Under the pieces are notes generated by a model. The model was given only the letters and a program-made list of their open reading frames with translations. It ran no database searches and was not told the DNA's origin. This document shows, one piece after another, positions 23,599 to 34,880 of a DNA stretch of 64,000 nucleotides (the first letter of the stretch is position 1; each line of letters begins with the position of its first letter). A program made the position numbers and the translations under genes. The stretch comes from Carya illinoinensis (lineage: Eukaryota > Streptophyta > Magnoliopsida > Fagales > Juglandaceae): NCBI RefSeq assembly GCF_018687715.1, contig NC_056760.1:27934001-27998000 (forward strand), read 5' to 3'.

Positions 23599-23949
23599 CT
23601 AGTGGTACACTGCAGTTTGTTGTTCTAAGATGTTCACAAAAAGACTCGTATTCCCTGTCTCAAGATCTTCGATTGGAGAAAAAGAAAACATAAGAGGAAG
23701 ACCCACGTTGATTGACCCTAACCACCACTGACCAAATTTCTTCACGTTTTCTTGTGAAAATGCGTGGAGTCCATGCGCTAGTGATAATGAGGTGGGACGG
23801 GTCAAATTTAAAAGATTTTGGAGTGGCAAAACTACTGGTATGATGTGTGTTACCATCAGATATATTTTGATGTGGCTGCACTTAGTAGCCAAGCGTGGGA
23901 CAAGTCGCATGTGAGGATTACTTGCCGATATTTTTCGTTGCGGTTCCAC
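23599..23949 (-). other. unidentified open frame, left unit (116 codons)
   Basis: I do not recognise this reading. It shares long stretches with the frame at 26,406-26,744: CSHIKIYLM or RSHIKIYLM, IPVVLPLQNLLNLTRPTS, GQWWLG, MFSFSPIEDLE. This is expected from the duplication itself, and the reading has no known domain. It lies in the least AT-rich part of the unit. It could be a captured gene fragment or chance. Confidence 0.2.
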
Positions 23950-25454
23950 TTCATATCAGTATATCAACAACTATAGAGTAGCATGCATGGTGGGGTGTGT
24001 GTAGATTATCGATCGCCAGAATGCGATAAATTGGGCCTACAGAAAATAGGTGGAAAGGAAAAGTTAAAAAATTTGGATAAAAACTAATAAATAGATCTAT
24101 ACCAAAATAGGAACAGAGAAAAGAATAAGAGCTGGTGGAACAATAGATTGGAAAGATGAAGAGTTTATTCTTCTAGAGAGAAGTTGGACTCTCTCTTTCT
24201 AAAGAAAGAGAGTGGCGTTGCTACCTCATTGTTGAGTTGTTTACACATTTGATTGATTATATGTAAAAAAAAAAAAAAAAAAGGAGTAAGGTATAATTAA
24301 AAAGTAAATTGAGAATTAATTAAAGTGAAATATTTGATTGGTAAAAAAAAAATTATAAATTGACATGATTTATGGTATTGTGATATATAAAATGGTAAAA
24401 CTCTTTTTTGTTTTCGTGATTATTTTGATTTAACTACTACTGAAATAGAATATTTTGATACTGGTGCATTCCGATGTACCGTTTTGAAATTAATTATATA
24501 TTATATATAAATATTTATGTGTATATATAAACTAATAACTACTAAAATAAATACATATATAAAAGTGTGTATCATCTATATATATATATATATATCATAT
24601 GTGTATATATATAAATGAAAAAATTAAAGATTTATAAAATGAATACACGTTAGGAAAATCATAAACTTGAATTAAGACACAAAAAAAAATTAAAAAAGAA
24701 GAAGAAAATAATAGAGAAATTATTAAAAATAATGATATTTAAAAAAAATGAAGGGACATATTTAAAATTACAAAAAATTAAAATTATATAAATATAATTT
24801 ATATTTTAGAATTAATTAAATACTATCTAGATTTAAAATTTATTTAAATACCATTCAAACACAAATAATATTATAAATAAGTCTAAATGGAATAATAGGG
24901 CATAGAATGTCAATTCCAGCTAAAATAGCCAAAATTTGGTCGCAATGGCTGAAATGGATCAAAAGAAATGAAATTTTAAGCGAGACGAAATGAGAAGGTA
25001 TAGTGTAACTAATATTAGACCAAAACTAAAAATTCTAACCACAACAACTGTAACAAAATGGAATTTAAAACTATAGTCTTTACTAAAAGGAAATTTCTAT
25101 ACAACATAATACAATCTCACTTTTATCATATTAAGTAATATGTGACATATTTATCATTATTCAATAATTATTAATTACATATTTCTTTATAATCTAATAA
25201 TAATGAAATATGCAAATAGTCACTATGACCAAAATAACCGAATATTCTCTCTGTTTGTGTACTTTATATGGGAATTCTCTTGATTGTGTATTCTACGATT
25301 CTTTTATTTTATTTTCTAGTTTTGGTAATGTTAATTAGTATGAAATATACGTATTATGTACGAATCGCCAAAAACTAGTTACACTGATACAACTGAGAAG
25401 GGAGGACTGAAACTTTGAAATTTGCTAAGAGAGTGGTCCAATCTTGAGATTGGA

Positions 25455-25805
25455 ATTTTTAGGTTGTTTTTAGATGTTGAATTGAGTTGAGATGGCTTGA
25501 GTTATTTATAAATTTTAGCGAGTAAAGAGGGTGAAGTGAGTTTCGTAAAAGTCACCTACAATGAGTTTAGATATATTTAAATATTAAAATAAATTTAGAG
25601 ATATTTATGAAAAGTTGAAAAAAATTATGAATCTTACGTATAAAGAGATGTTGAGTTAAAAAATATTACGGATCTCACATATAAATAGATTTTAAGTTGA
25701 GATAAATTTGATAATTAAAAAATTAATTATTTAAATATTAAATTTAATTTAAAATTAGACTGAACTGAATCAATTTAACAATTAAACAGAATTTAATTAT
25801 CTGAG
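25455..25805. mobile_element. MITE-like repeat inside right unit (a)
   Basis: Duplicate of the 22,668 copy. A short extra stretch (near ATTTAAATATTAAAATAAATT, ~25,575) is present only here. Confidence 0.55.
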
Positions 25806-26149
25806 TGAAGTATATTCAGACTTGTAATGCAGGAGTGCACTTGAAGGTGGGTGATTCCTTAATGATGATTGGAGTTCTGATCTCATTTTTCGCAGAGAAA
25901 CGTACATTATTCAATGATTCGAGATCTTTGTTCCGGAGTTCTCATGCCTGCTCCGTCAACCTGTTAGGCATGCAAGAGTTGTGAATGATTCGATAATATG
26001 GGCCCGGTTGTTAAGGTTTTTTTTTTTTTTTTTTTTGTAATTAATTAATTAATTTTATTTTATGTAATACAATGTGAAAGTAAAAAAATAAAAAATAAAA
26101 ATAAAAAACTCGAATTTTGGAATAAAAAAACTCGAATTTTGGAATAAAA

Positions 26150-26350
26150 AATTTCTGTTTGGTTAGACAGATGAGATGATATATTTTTTAAAAATTAAAT
26201 AAAATATTATTATAATATAATTTTTTAATGTTAATATTGTTTTGAGATTTGAAAAAATTGAATTATTTATTATATTTTGTATGAAAATTTATAAAAGTTG
26301 TAATGATAAACTGAGATGAAATGATCGAGATGTTTTGGATAAACAAATGG
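26150..26350. mobile_element. MITE-like repeat inside right unit (b)
   Basis: Duplicate of the 23,290 copy with the same phrase order. Confidence 0.6.
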
Positions 26351-26405
26351 ATCAAATATCCCTACAAAGCAGGCACCATCTTAAATGACGATTTCTTTTT
26401 ACAAT

Positions 26406-26744
26406 TTACACAGTTGTATGAACTGTGTTGCCACCGTTGGAGGCGATGAATGCTAGTGGTACACTATAGTTTGTTATCCTAAAATGTTTACAAAAGAGAC
26501 TCGTATTCCTTGCCTCAAGATCTTCGATTGGAGAAAAAGAAAACATAATAGGAAGACCGGCGTTGATTGGCCCTAACCACCACTGACCGAGTTTCTTCAC
26601 GCTCTCTTGTGACAATGCGTGGAGTCCATGCGCTAGTAATAATGAAGTGGGGCGGGTCAGATTTAAAAGATTTTGGAGTGGCAAAACTACTGGTATGGCG
26701 TGTGTTGCCATTAGATATATTTTGATGTGGCTGCGAGTAGCCAA
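26406..26744 (-). other. unidentified open frame, right unit (112 codons)
   Basis: Counterpart of the 23,599 frame. The C-terminal parts differ through a small indel (NILEQQTAVYH against KHFRITNYSVP). The central 70 residues keep one frame in both copies. No family was recognised. Confidence 0.2.
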
Positions 26745-28026
26745 GCGTGGGACAAGTCGTGCGTGAGGATTACTTGCTGATATTTTTCGTTTTCCACTTC
26801 GTATCAGTATATCGACAACTAGAGAGTAGCATGCAGGGTGGAGTGTGTGTAGATTATCAATCGCCAGAATGCGATAGATTGGGCCTACACAAAACAGTGG
26901 AAAGGAAAAGTTAAAAACCTAGGAGAAAAATCAATAAATAGATCTATACCAAAATAGGAACAAAGAAAAGAATGAGAGCTGGTAGAACAGTAGATTGGAA
27001 AGGATGAGGAGTTTATTCTTCTAGAGAGAAGTTGAACTTTCTCTTTCTTTAGAAAGAGAGTGGCATTTCTACCTCGTTGTTGCGTTGTTTACACATTTGA
27101 TTGATTATATTTTTTTTTTTAAAAAGAAGGAGTAAGGTATAATTAAAAAGTAAATTGAGAATTCATTAAAGTGAAATATTTGATTGGTAAAAAAAAATTA
27201 TAAATTGACATGATTTATGTTATTGTGATATATAAAATAGTAAAACTCTTTTTTGTTTCTGTGATTATTTTGATTTAACTAGTATTGAAATAGAATATTT
27301 TGATACTAATACATTCCGATATACCGTTTCAAAATTAATTATATATTATATATAAACTAACAACTACTAAAATAAATACACTTATATAAATGTGTATCAT
27401 GTATATGTCATATATGTATATTATATATATAATATATGAAAGAATTAAAGAATTATAAATTGAATATATGTTAGGAAAATCATAAATTTGAATTGAGACA
27501 AAAAAAAAGGAGTCTAAAAAACAGAAAATAATAGAGAAATTATTAAAAAATAATGACATTTAAAAAAGAAAAAAGAATGAAGGGGCATATTTAAAATTAA
27601 AAAAATTAAAATTATATAAATACAATTTATATTTTAGAATTAATTAAATACCATCCAGATTTAAAATTTATAAAAATACCATTCAAACACAAAAATAATT
27701 ATAAATAAGTCTAAATGAGATAATAGGGCCTAGAATGCTAATTTCGGTTAGAATAGCCGAAATTTGATCAGAATAGCTAAAACGGATTAGAATAGACTGA
27801 AATTTTAAGTGAGATGAAATGAGAAGATAACTAATATTAGACCAGAACTGAAAATTCCGACCAGAACAATCGTAACAAAACGGAATTTAAAACTATAATC
27901 TTTACCAAAAGAAAAATTCTATACACCATAATACTATCTCGTTTTTATTTTGTTAAATAATATGTGACATATTTATCAGAATTTAATAATCATTTATAGT
28001 ATATTTTTCTATCATCCAATAATAAA

Positions 28027-29157
28027 AAATATGTCACATCTTATTTAATAAGATAAAAATAAGATAAAAGTATAATGTATAATATTACCCTTACCAAAAC
28101 TATTGAACAAATGGCACGAGTCACCGCCAAGAACTAAAGTGTTTCCCTTCACGGGAACGCATATTTATCATGCAAATTAACATAAATCCTGACTTTTTTT
28201 GGCGGCACCGCCCCACTCTCATTGGTGGGAGACATCTGTAGGAGACTTTGAAGTTCTAGTGAAATTATTGAGATCCAATCATCGCCTCTTATTATCTAAC
28301 CAAAGTGAAGTGAAAGGTTTTCAATTTGTGCAGAATCTTTTTACAGATAACATTAAATACAAATTAATGTGATATATTTATTTTTCTGATCTTAATTTAT
28401 TCAATTCGACAATAAAAAATAGAAAATATGTTTATTCACCCAACTAATCCCATTGTTCAGAAAAAAATCATAAATTCTTCGTCACAATCGATCTACCATA
28501 AGTTATAATTATTTCTCATTATTGGTCATGAATATAGAACGGGAGATTATCTCAACCTCTGTTGTTTAGGGGAAGAAGAAGTTATTGTTATTCTTTTAAT
28601 TAAAAACTAAGTATCGGTCAATTCATTAATCCCCAAAGAAGGAAAAATAGGTGCATAAAGTGAGGAACCTCAACAAACTCGGATCATCTTCTCTATACTC
28701 TCCAGATTTCTACATGAACCACATCTTCTTAAATAATACTATTTATTTATTTATTTATTTTGTATTAAGGGATATATGAGGCCATAGATATTATAAAATC
28801 ACCAAAAAAAAAAAAAAAATCTGTAGTTCTAGGTCTTTATGCTAAATTACGTACTTAAATATTTGTGCCTTTCTCTTTATTCATATATATTCTATATGCT
28901 TTGTTTGTTATTTTTTTACTTCACCATGAATGCGCTGCATATAAATACCGTTTCAACATCCAAACATCGTTATTTGACCGTACTGTTGGCCTCCAACCTC
29001 GCCGGAAAATTGTTTCAAACAGCTACAAAAGTCTATATATTTTCCACCGACAAAAGTCTAATAACCAATATTTACAGGCTGGATTGTCATAATCTTGCCA
29101 CCAACGTCGTTATATATATATATATATATATAGCTTATCAACCAAACTTTATAAATA
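28027..29157. other. AT-rich intergenic DNA
   Basis: No gene was recognised. It contains a (TTTA)n tract at ~28,739-28,760 and (TA)n at ~29,110-29,132. The overlapping frames at 28,839-29,174 have no motif. Confidence 0.5.
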
Positions 29158-29568
29158 AAAAAGAAAGATGTTAGTATCCCACTCCTCTTTTGGAGGAATG
29201 TAAGTGTTTATCCTACTCTTCTTTTGAAGGAAAGTAGGTGATTGTACTTTTCCTCCTTGAGAAGAGAGGGTGTGGTTGTACTCCTCCTCTTTGGGAGGAT
29301 GGAGCGTGGGTGTACCTTTCTTCTTTGGAAGAAAGGTCGTTTTAGCTCTGTTTTAACAGAGCGCTTTCTTTGTTGACTGCTGTCAAGAGAGAAGGTATAG
29401 AAGTTTAGACAATATCCGTCACAAAGAAATTTGTGGGCGGGGGAGTTCCTAATAGTTGAGTAGTTTGACTGATAATCTAAATTTTCCTGTATTGATTAGT
29501 CACAGATGTAACTTCAGTTTCAGTGAATGAAATTAAGTCTATTATCAAAAAAAAAAAAAAAAAGTAGC
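29158..29568 (+). mobile_element. possible retroposon with poly(A) tail
   Basis: Non-coding stretch ending AAGTCTATTATC followed by 17 A. It opens with imperfect short repeats built on CCTCTTTTGGAGGA-type inverted motifs. A terminal A run on plus suggests a LINE or SINE 3' end or a processed transcript. No flanking target duplication was resolved. Confidence 0.35.
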
Positions 29569-29864
29569 TTCCAAAATGCTTTTAATTGTTTCCACATTTT
29601 ATGCACATGATCTTAATCTCATCCAAATTATTATGCTAGTTTTTCCTTTGTAGTGCAAGACTTATAACCCTTTACACTGAGATTTAATGACGTTGCCCAT
29701 ATGTATGTTTGAGACATTAATGTTGCATTCTTTTAATGACATGAACACCATTATAAATAGAGATAGAATGGCCGTCATTTCTCCGTTCCCACTTCTTATC
29801 CTTTACCTCGCATGATATCTTGCCAACCTCCATTTTCTTTATCCGTAGATCATGTATGAGTTAA

Positions 29865-30090
29865 GTTACTGTTTGGCCATCAAGATTTCTTATCTCAAAT
29901 ACAAAAATCTCATCTCATCAATACAACTCTTCTAAATTCCTATACAAAATTTAATAAACAATTCAATTTTTTTTTAACCTTTTCAAATTCTAAAATAATA
30001 ATAATATTAAAATATGATATTTTAATATTTAATATTAAAACTCAAAATTCTCATCTGAAAAATCTCAGTGGCCAAGCAGAACCTAAGAAT
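29865..30090. mobile_element. MITE-like repeat, copy near 29.9 kb
   Basis: Starts TACTGTTTGGCCATCAAG and ends CAGTGGCCAAGCAGAACC, giving a short imperfect terminal inverted repeat (TTTGGCCA / TGGCCAAG). The interior has TCTCATCTCATCA and AATAATAATATTAAA, like other copies read on the opposite strand. Confidence 0.5.
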
Positions 30091-30307
30091 GTATTCATCG
30101 TTCATGAATCATAATCTCATCAGTCTATTCACTACAAGAAAAGTGAACATTTATGATGAATTGTTTGTAACTAAAATATATTCATTTTGACATAAAATAA
30201 TTATTTTGATAGAAAATAATTGACAGCAAATAAGAACTTTCTTTATAGTGGTTAATTCTTTGAATTCTTGCAAGGTGACAGTTGTTCTCTAGGCTAGTTT
30301 ATTGGTA

Positions 30308-30505
30308 GGAGGAGGATGCCTCGTCTGCATTAATTAGGTGAGTGGAGTCACTTGAATTTAAATGTAGTGGGTGGATGCCTTGACTATGTAAAATGGGGTG
30401 AGTGTAACTTAGGTGTGAGCAGGAGGATGCCTTGATTGTGTAAAATGGGGCAAGTGTAGGAACTTAACTTAGTTGTTAATGGGAGGATGCCTTGGCTGGG
30501 TAGGG
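30308..30505 (+). repeat. minisatellite, four units of ~50-60 bp
   Basis: Units begin GG(A/T)GGATGCCT(T/C)G and continue (in two units) TGTAAAATGGGG(T/C)(A/G)AGTGTA. They start near 30,310, 30,370, 30,422 and 30,481. Unit length varies. Confidence 0.8.
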
Positions 30506-31410
30506 CGAACGGGGCGGTGCAGCGGGGTGCGGGGTCCCGCTGCCCACCCCTAAAGAAGACCATGGAAAGGAAGCCCATGGAGTGGTGGTGCCATTGGTGA
30601 TGGTCAGAGGCCAAGCTAATTGTGTACGGCGGCGCTAGGAGAAGAAATGAGATTGAAACCCATTTTGGATGAGGTGCCGTGGGAGGAGGAGGAGGCTACC
30701 GTAGAGTTCATCGGTGGGAGGAGGGACTTGTCGGTGGGGAGGGAAGCTGCCGATGGTGGAGGTGGAGTTGAACTGCTGGAGGTGGAGATGGGCTGGAGGA
30801 AGGAATAGCACGGTGGAGAAGAGAAGCCGTGCGTCGGGCTGGGAGAGAGGGAGAGGTGAGAGAGAGAGAGAGAGAGGAAAAAGGGAAAAGTAAGGAGAAG
30901 AAGGGAGGGGCTTGGGTATTTAATCCAAGTCATTCGTTTCAAAATCTTTAAAATGATCTAATGGTGAGTTTAAATACTGATTTGAAAACACATAAGTGTT
31001 TTATTAAATATAATGACACTGAGAGGAATTAAGACAGAATATTATTTTATAAACTAATGTTTATAAAATAATATTCTTTCATCATTAATTAAAATGATGA
31101 AGTCTTATTAATCACCCGATGAGAATAAAACTATTTAAATTAATTTAGAGTTTTCAACATAATTTAAATATCGTAATATTTTTAAATGACTAAAATATTT
31201 TATTTAAATAAATTTTCACAATTATAATATTTTTACAGCTCTTAAAAAATAATATAATTGTGTTATTTAAAAACAAGTTTAGTCCAATAATACTGAAAAT
31301 ATCACATATAAATATTTTTAGAATATTTAAAATATTCGTAAGCTTTAAAATAACGAACTTGCTTTAAAATCCGCTTGGTATTTTTTAAAATATGCCATCG
31401 AGGTATGACA
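30506..31410 (-). repeat. gypsy LTR-like fragment
   Basis: A GC- and purine-rich part (30,510-30,930, ending in (GA)n) passes into an AT-rich part that ends GAGGTATGACA. The same arrangement occurs in the Tekay LTR at 7,626-9,676, which ends CAGGGTATCACA. On minus it would start TGTCATACCTCG. The frame at 30,616-30,942 is low-complexity. Confidence 0.4.
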
Positions 31411-31493
31411 TATAGATCGAAGCTCGTAATTATAGAATAAAGAAGGAGCGAGTTATTACAGATAATAAGTCGATTCCACAGACGACGTTAACT
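31411..31493 (-). other. internal remnant with primer-binding site
   Basis: The minus-strand sequence at ~31,470-31,493 reads TTAACGTCGTCTGTGGAATC, close to the TGGCGCCGTCTGTGGGA primer-binding sites of Tat/Athila-type gypsy elements. It sits directly against the LTR that follows. Confidence 0.55.
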
Positions 31494-31950
31494 GTAAATG
31501 CATAAATTTGCACAATAGGTTGGAATGGAGGAAAAAATTATACCTGGCCCACCATGATGATTCGGATGTCGATACAATGCTCTTTTGTTTATCCATAAAA
31601 TAAATAGTAAATAAGTGAACAAAAATAAATAAAGAGAGATACAAAAATTTACGTAGGTCAGCATAAAAATTTACATTCATTAATTATTTGGGAGTAAAAT
31701 CCAATACAATAGGTGATTTCATAATCTGTTATGGCCTCATTTTATAGAGATCTATTGTCTTCTTCGGAGTGATTGAGTACAGTTTGTATGGTGAAACATT
31801 TTCCTTTTAGAACTATGAACTTCTTTTGATTTATTTCTTTCTTATCTTATATCTTTCCTGCTTTATCACTTTCATATTTTATCTCTCAGCCTTAAATGTT
31901 CCCTTATTATTAGTAGTAGATTTTGAATCCAGTCAGTTTTATCCCTAACA
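31494..31950 (-). repeat. dispersed LTR, copy 3 (5' LTR, 457 bp)
   Basis: On minus it starts TGTTAGGGATAAAAC and ends TTTACA beside a primer-binding site. The interior aligns with 7,344-7,625 and 14,604-15,065 (GTCAGCATAAAAATTTAC, GGGAGTAAAATCCAATAC). Only a few dozen bases of internal region follow on the left. Confidence 0.65.
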
Positions 31951-32449
31951 GTGGATATTGCCAAGTGTATCATTCTTTTTGCTTAATTCTTCCAAGGATT
32001 TAGAACTCATTATGCACAAATTTGTCATCTTACTTATATTAATGTATTTTTCAAACAATTATTTCTTGATGAAACTATCATTTTCCTTACACATGTAAAT
32101 CAAGAGAATATTTAGGCATGAAATATAGTTGAAAGTCATCAAGTATTTAATCACGTGAAAACATATATATACATGAGATCAGTGCTGATACCCTCGTAAC
32201 CATTTGTAAAACCCTCTAGCTAACATATTTTGCCAATTGCATGGAAAATAATGAATACAAAAATCACTTCTGCCAAATGATTGTATTTAGCAATTTGTTT
32301 TATTTTTGTTTAATTTGTTTCCTATGCAACGTTCTGAATTTTGTTTGACCATAAGAGTGAGCGATAAAAAGACCCAATAATAAGATTAGAAGAGGTTTTA
32401 TCGGGTATCCTCGAAGGAACGCCCGATGAATCTAAATTTTAGTTTTAAA

Positions 32450-32655
32450 TTTGTTGTTTGGATATAGAGATGAGATGAGATAGTTTTAGATGAGTTGAAT
32501 AAAATATTCTTATTATTATTTATAGATTAGAAAAAGTTGAATTGAGATTTGAAAAAGTTAAATTATTTATTATATTTTGTGTAAAATATTAAAAAAATTA
32601 TAATGATAAAATGACATGAGATGAGAAAGTTTCAGAATCCAAATGAGGATACAAT
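32450..32655. mobile_element. MITE-like repeat, copy near 32.5 kb
   Basis: From TTGTTTGGATATAGAGATG to TCAGAATCCAAATGAGG, with TTGAGATTTGAAAAAGTT, TTATTTATTATATTTTGTG and TATAATGATAAAATGA. The ends TTTGGAT...ATCCAAA form a short imperfect terminal inverted repeat. Confidence 0.6.
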
Positions 32656-32704
32656 TATAACATTTACTAATAATTATAAAATATTAGCCTTTTAGAATAA
32701 CTTT

Positions 32705-32741
<37 letters not shown>

Positions 32742-32742
<1 letters not shown>

Positions 32743-32828
32743 TGGATACAGGAATGAGGAGTTTCGAATCTAAGTTTTCTATTTAGAGAACCGGATCATA
32801 TGCCATTAGATCATTAGACTTTTGGCTA
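32742..32828 (-). mobile_element. tRNA-like SINE fragment
   Basis: The minus strand reads CTAATGGCATATGATCCGG ... GATTCGAAACTCC, the second part being a B-box-like core. It lies next to a (TA)n tract. A target duplication was not found. Weaker than the SINE at 34,518. Confidence 0.4.
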
Positions 32829-33289
32829 AAACATAATTAAGATATACTATTAGCTTTGTTTTTCGATATTTACATAAAATTCATTCACTTATGATAATTC
32901 TTCTCATTTTTAAAAAAATTAAAGAAATTACCGGGAACAAATTAAGTTATGTCATCTTTTTAGGGCCTAAAAAGAGAGTGCATAAATGAGAAATATAAAC
33001 AATAGAGCATTGCGCTAACATTGCCCAACAGGTGATATCAATGATTTTAAATGGGGATAATGCCTGATATAATTTTAGGTTATCCAAATTTGCATATTTC
33101 ATTTAAAAAATTGGGTCAATCATATAAAAATTGGTCCAGATTTTGTCTACATTTTCAGCCTATCAATAACTGACATTAAAAAAATAATTTTTTTATAAAT
33201 TTTTTTAAATATATTTAATATTTTCTTTTAAAAAAATGCACTTGAGATTGGTATATTTGAAGCATAAATTATTATTTTCCTTTTAAATG

Positions 33290-34010
33290 TATTTTTACTT
33301 CATAAATGTATGCCGACACATAATCCTCTTAATTTGAAAACCGAAATTTAAAATTAAATAAAGGAAGATGAAAGAAAGCAGAGTAGAGATGAAAAGGAAG
33401 GAAAAGTTGGGAGTTATCACAGCAGGGGAAAAAGATGATAACAGGGAAAGAGCCAGCGAGTGAAAGAAAGATCTCGTTTTCATTGCTTCGAATCTCAGTA
33501 ACAGAGGAGAGAGAAATAAATCAAACCTAAAATTGTATGAAAGGAAAAGCACCACCAAGGACACAACCCCACAAAATTACAAATACCAAAGCATAGAAAA
33601 AGATCTGAGAAAGGTGGGTATGGCAGACAACGGTTTCAGTTTCGGTTTCAACAAAGACAACCCCACTGCTCTTCTGTAAATGTAACGTAACAACGTTAGT
33701 GTCTCTCTTAAATTTCTGCTTTTGGTTCTCCACTCTACTCCCATGCATTATTATTTACTTTTCTTTTGTTTGTTTCCGGAAAACCGTTTTGCTCTTTCAC
33801 TTCATGACGACGATAACATCCGTTACACGTGCGGCTCGATCCTTACCGAACACGTGTACGGTAAATGGTAAGGTTGTTTTTATTCTCGGAGATAACGGAG
33901 GTAACGGTTTCTGGAAAGGAATGAGGTGAGAAAAAGGGTACCGTAATGAAATCTGTGACTGACAGTGACGCTTTGAACGCTGGTCCAGCTCTTTACGAGG
34001 TTGAGAATGT
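33290..34010. other. less AT-rich island with G-boxes, possible gene start on minus
   Basis: The plus strand at ~33,820-33,860 contains two ACACGTG/CACGTGT G-box cores within ~35 bases, flanked by TAACGG sites. Read on minus from ~33,490, a CT-rich leader precedes an ATG opening MKTRSFFHSLALSLLSS (a signal-peptide-like start, 62 codons, stop near 33,300). A second minus frame, 33,748-33,527, ends in a membrane-like segment (FFYALVFVILWGCVLGG). I recognise no family. This may be a gene fragment or an abandoned promoter. Confidence 0.25.
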
Positions 34011-34399
34011 GAGCATTTGTTTTTTTGTTAAATTATTATTATTATTATTTTAATTTTATTTTTTTAATGCATTTTCTATGCCCAGATTACCCACTACCGT
34101 TGTCTTATATGAGATATCCTTCTTATTTTAGAGTTATATTGTTAGAAATAGTATCAATTACGTTAAGAAAACAAAATCATTGAATTTACTCTTTTATTTA
34201 AATAAACCGCCGAGTCTATGACTCTATTGACATGCCTGTTTTAATAACCCTTTGATTATTATATATCTTCTTTAACAAATATTGATATAGAGATTATTAA
34301 ACTTTATTGAAACACCTTGACCCAAGACGTATTCTAATTGGGCAAAAAAGACAGAAAAAAGGTGGGGGCTTCACAAACAGAAAATATCCACATATATTA

Positions 34400-34405
34400 T
34401 ATGTA

Positions 34406-34437
<32 letters not shown>
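34400..34437. repeat. (TG)n(TA)n microsatellite
   Basis: About eight TG units followed by about nine TA units. Nothing else is seen between 34,011 and 34,501. Confidence 0.85.
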
Positions 34438-34517
34438 AATGGAACTAAAAATCCCTCTAACATTGGTTGTATTTGGTCTATCTGACAAATTGTATCCAAA
34501 TGAATTCCGTGTCTTCT

Positions 34518-34608
34518 TTTTTTTTTTTGATATTGGGGAGGGGGATCGAACCCAAGACCTCTCTTATGGAGGTTGGGTCTCATGCCATCTGAGCCACATG
34601 CTCTTGGC
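34518..34608 (-). mobile_element. short tRNA-derived SINE with perfect 16-bp target duplication
   Basis: Non-autonomous retroposon transcribed by RNA polymerase III. On minus it reads GCCAAGAGCATGTGGCTCAG (A-box-like TGGCTCAGATGGC follows) then GGTTCGATCCC (B box), and ends in about 12 A. Both flanks carry GAATTCCGTGTCTTCT (34,502-34,517 and 34,609-34,624) without mismatch, the hallmark of LINE-machinery insertion. The body is only ~91 bases, short for a plant SINE. The perfect flanks suggest a recent insertion. Its LINE partner is unknown. Confidence 0.85.
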
Positions 34609-34737
34609 GAATTCCGTGTCTTCTAGGTTATATTTTGTTTTTTGTTTTTTTAGATAAAGTCTTCTACCTTATGTTGACTAGAATAGAAACCATAATACGA
34701 TTTTTGTCTCACAAGTCAACTATTGAACCATACACAT

Positions 34738-34880
34738 TGTTAAGACTCCTGTATGTACTTCTTGTAATACTTAAAGAATACCGTAAGCTGTAATAGATGA
34801 CTATTGAATGAGTAAAGTAAATGCACACAAGATATTTGATGAAAAGTTAAGTATAGCCACTGTTAATTGCTACGGGTTCT
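34738..34880 (-). repeat. outer 3' LTR, distal part
   Basis: Matches the start of the right LTR at 43,308-43,480 (GACTATTGAATGAGTA, GATATTTGATGAAAAG). It ends GTTCT at the insertion point of the inner element. Confidence 0.9.

Larger units (their letters stand above)
22393..25209. repeat. 2.8 kb tandem duplication, left unit
   Basis: It starts ATGCAAATAGTCAC, as does the right unit at 25,210, giving an offset of 2,817 bases. Matching blocks run in the same order throughout: GGGAATTCTCTTGATTGTG, the two MITE-like segments, a poly-T run, the block with CGATTGGAGAAAAAGAAAA, and the end block with AATATTAGACCA(A/G)AACT. By eye the two are roughly 85-90% identical with many small indels. Confidence 0.85.
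25210..28026. repeat. 2.8 kb tandem duplication, right unit
   Basis: Direct-orientation copy of the left unit. It ends near AATAATAAAAAATATG, which corresponds to AATAATAATGAAATATG at the end of the left unit. The poly-T run is shorter here (~20 against 53). No transposon ends bracket the pair. Confidence 0.85.
31951..33289. other. AT-rich intergenic DNA
   Basis: No gene was recognised. It holds one MITE-like copy, a (TA)n tract at 32,706-32,741 and a SINE-like fragment, each listed separately. Confidence 0.5.

Noticed and set aside
30616..30942. 108-codon minus open frame rich in Ser/Pro
   Set aside because: Translation of a GA-rich, GC-rich LTR-like stretch; no domain.
34518..34608. A tRNA gene on minus
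   Set aside because: It has box-like motifs but ends in poly(A), lacks a full cloverleaf as far as I can fold it, and is flanked by a 16-base target duplication; it is a SINE.
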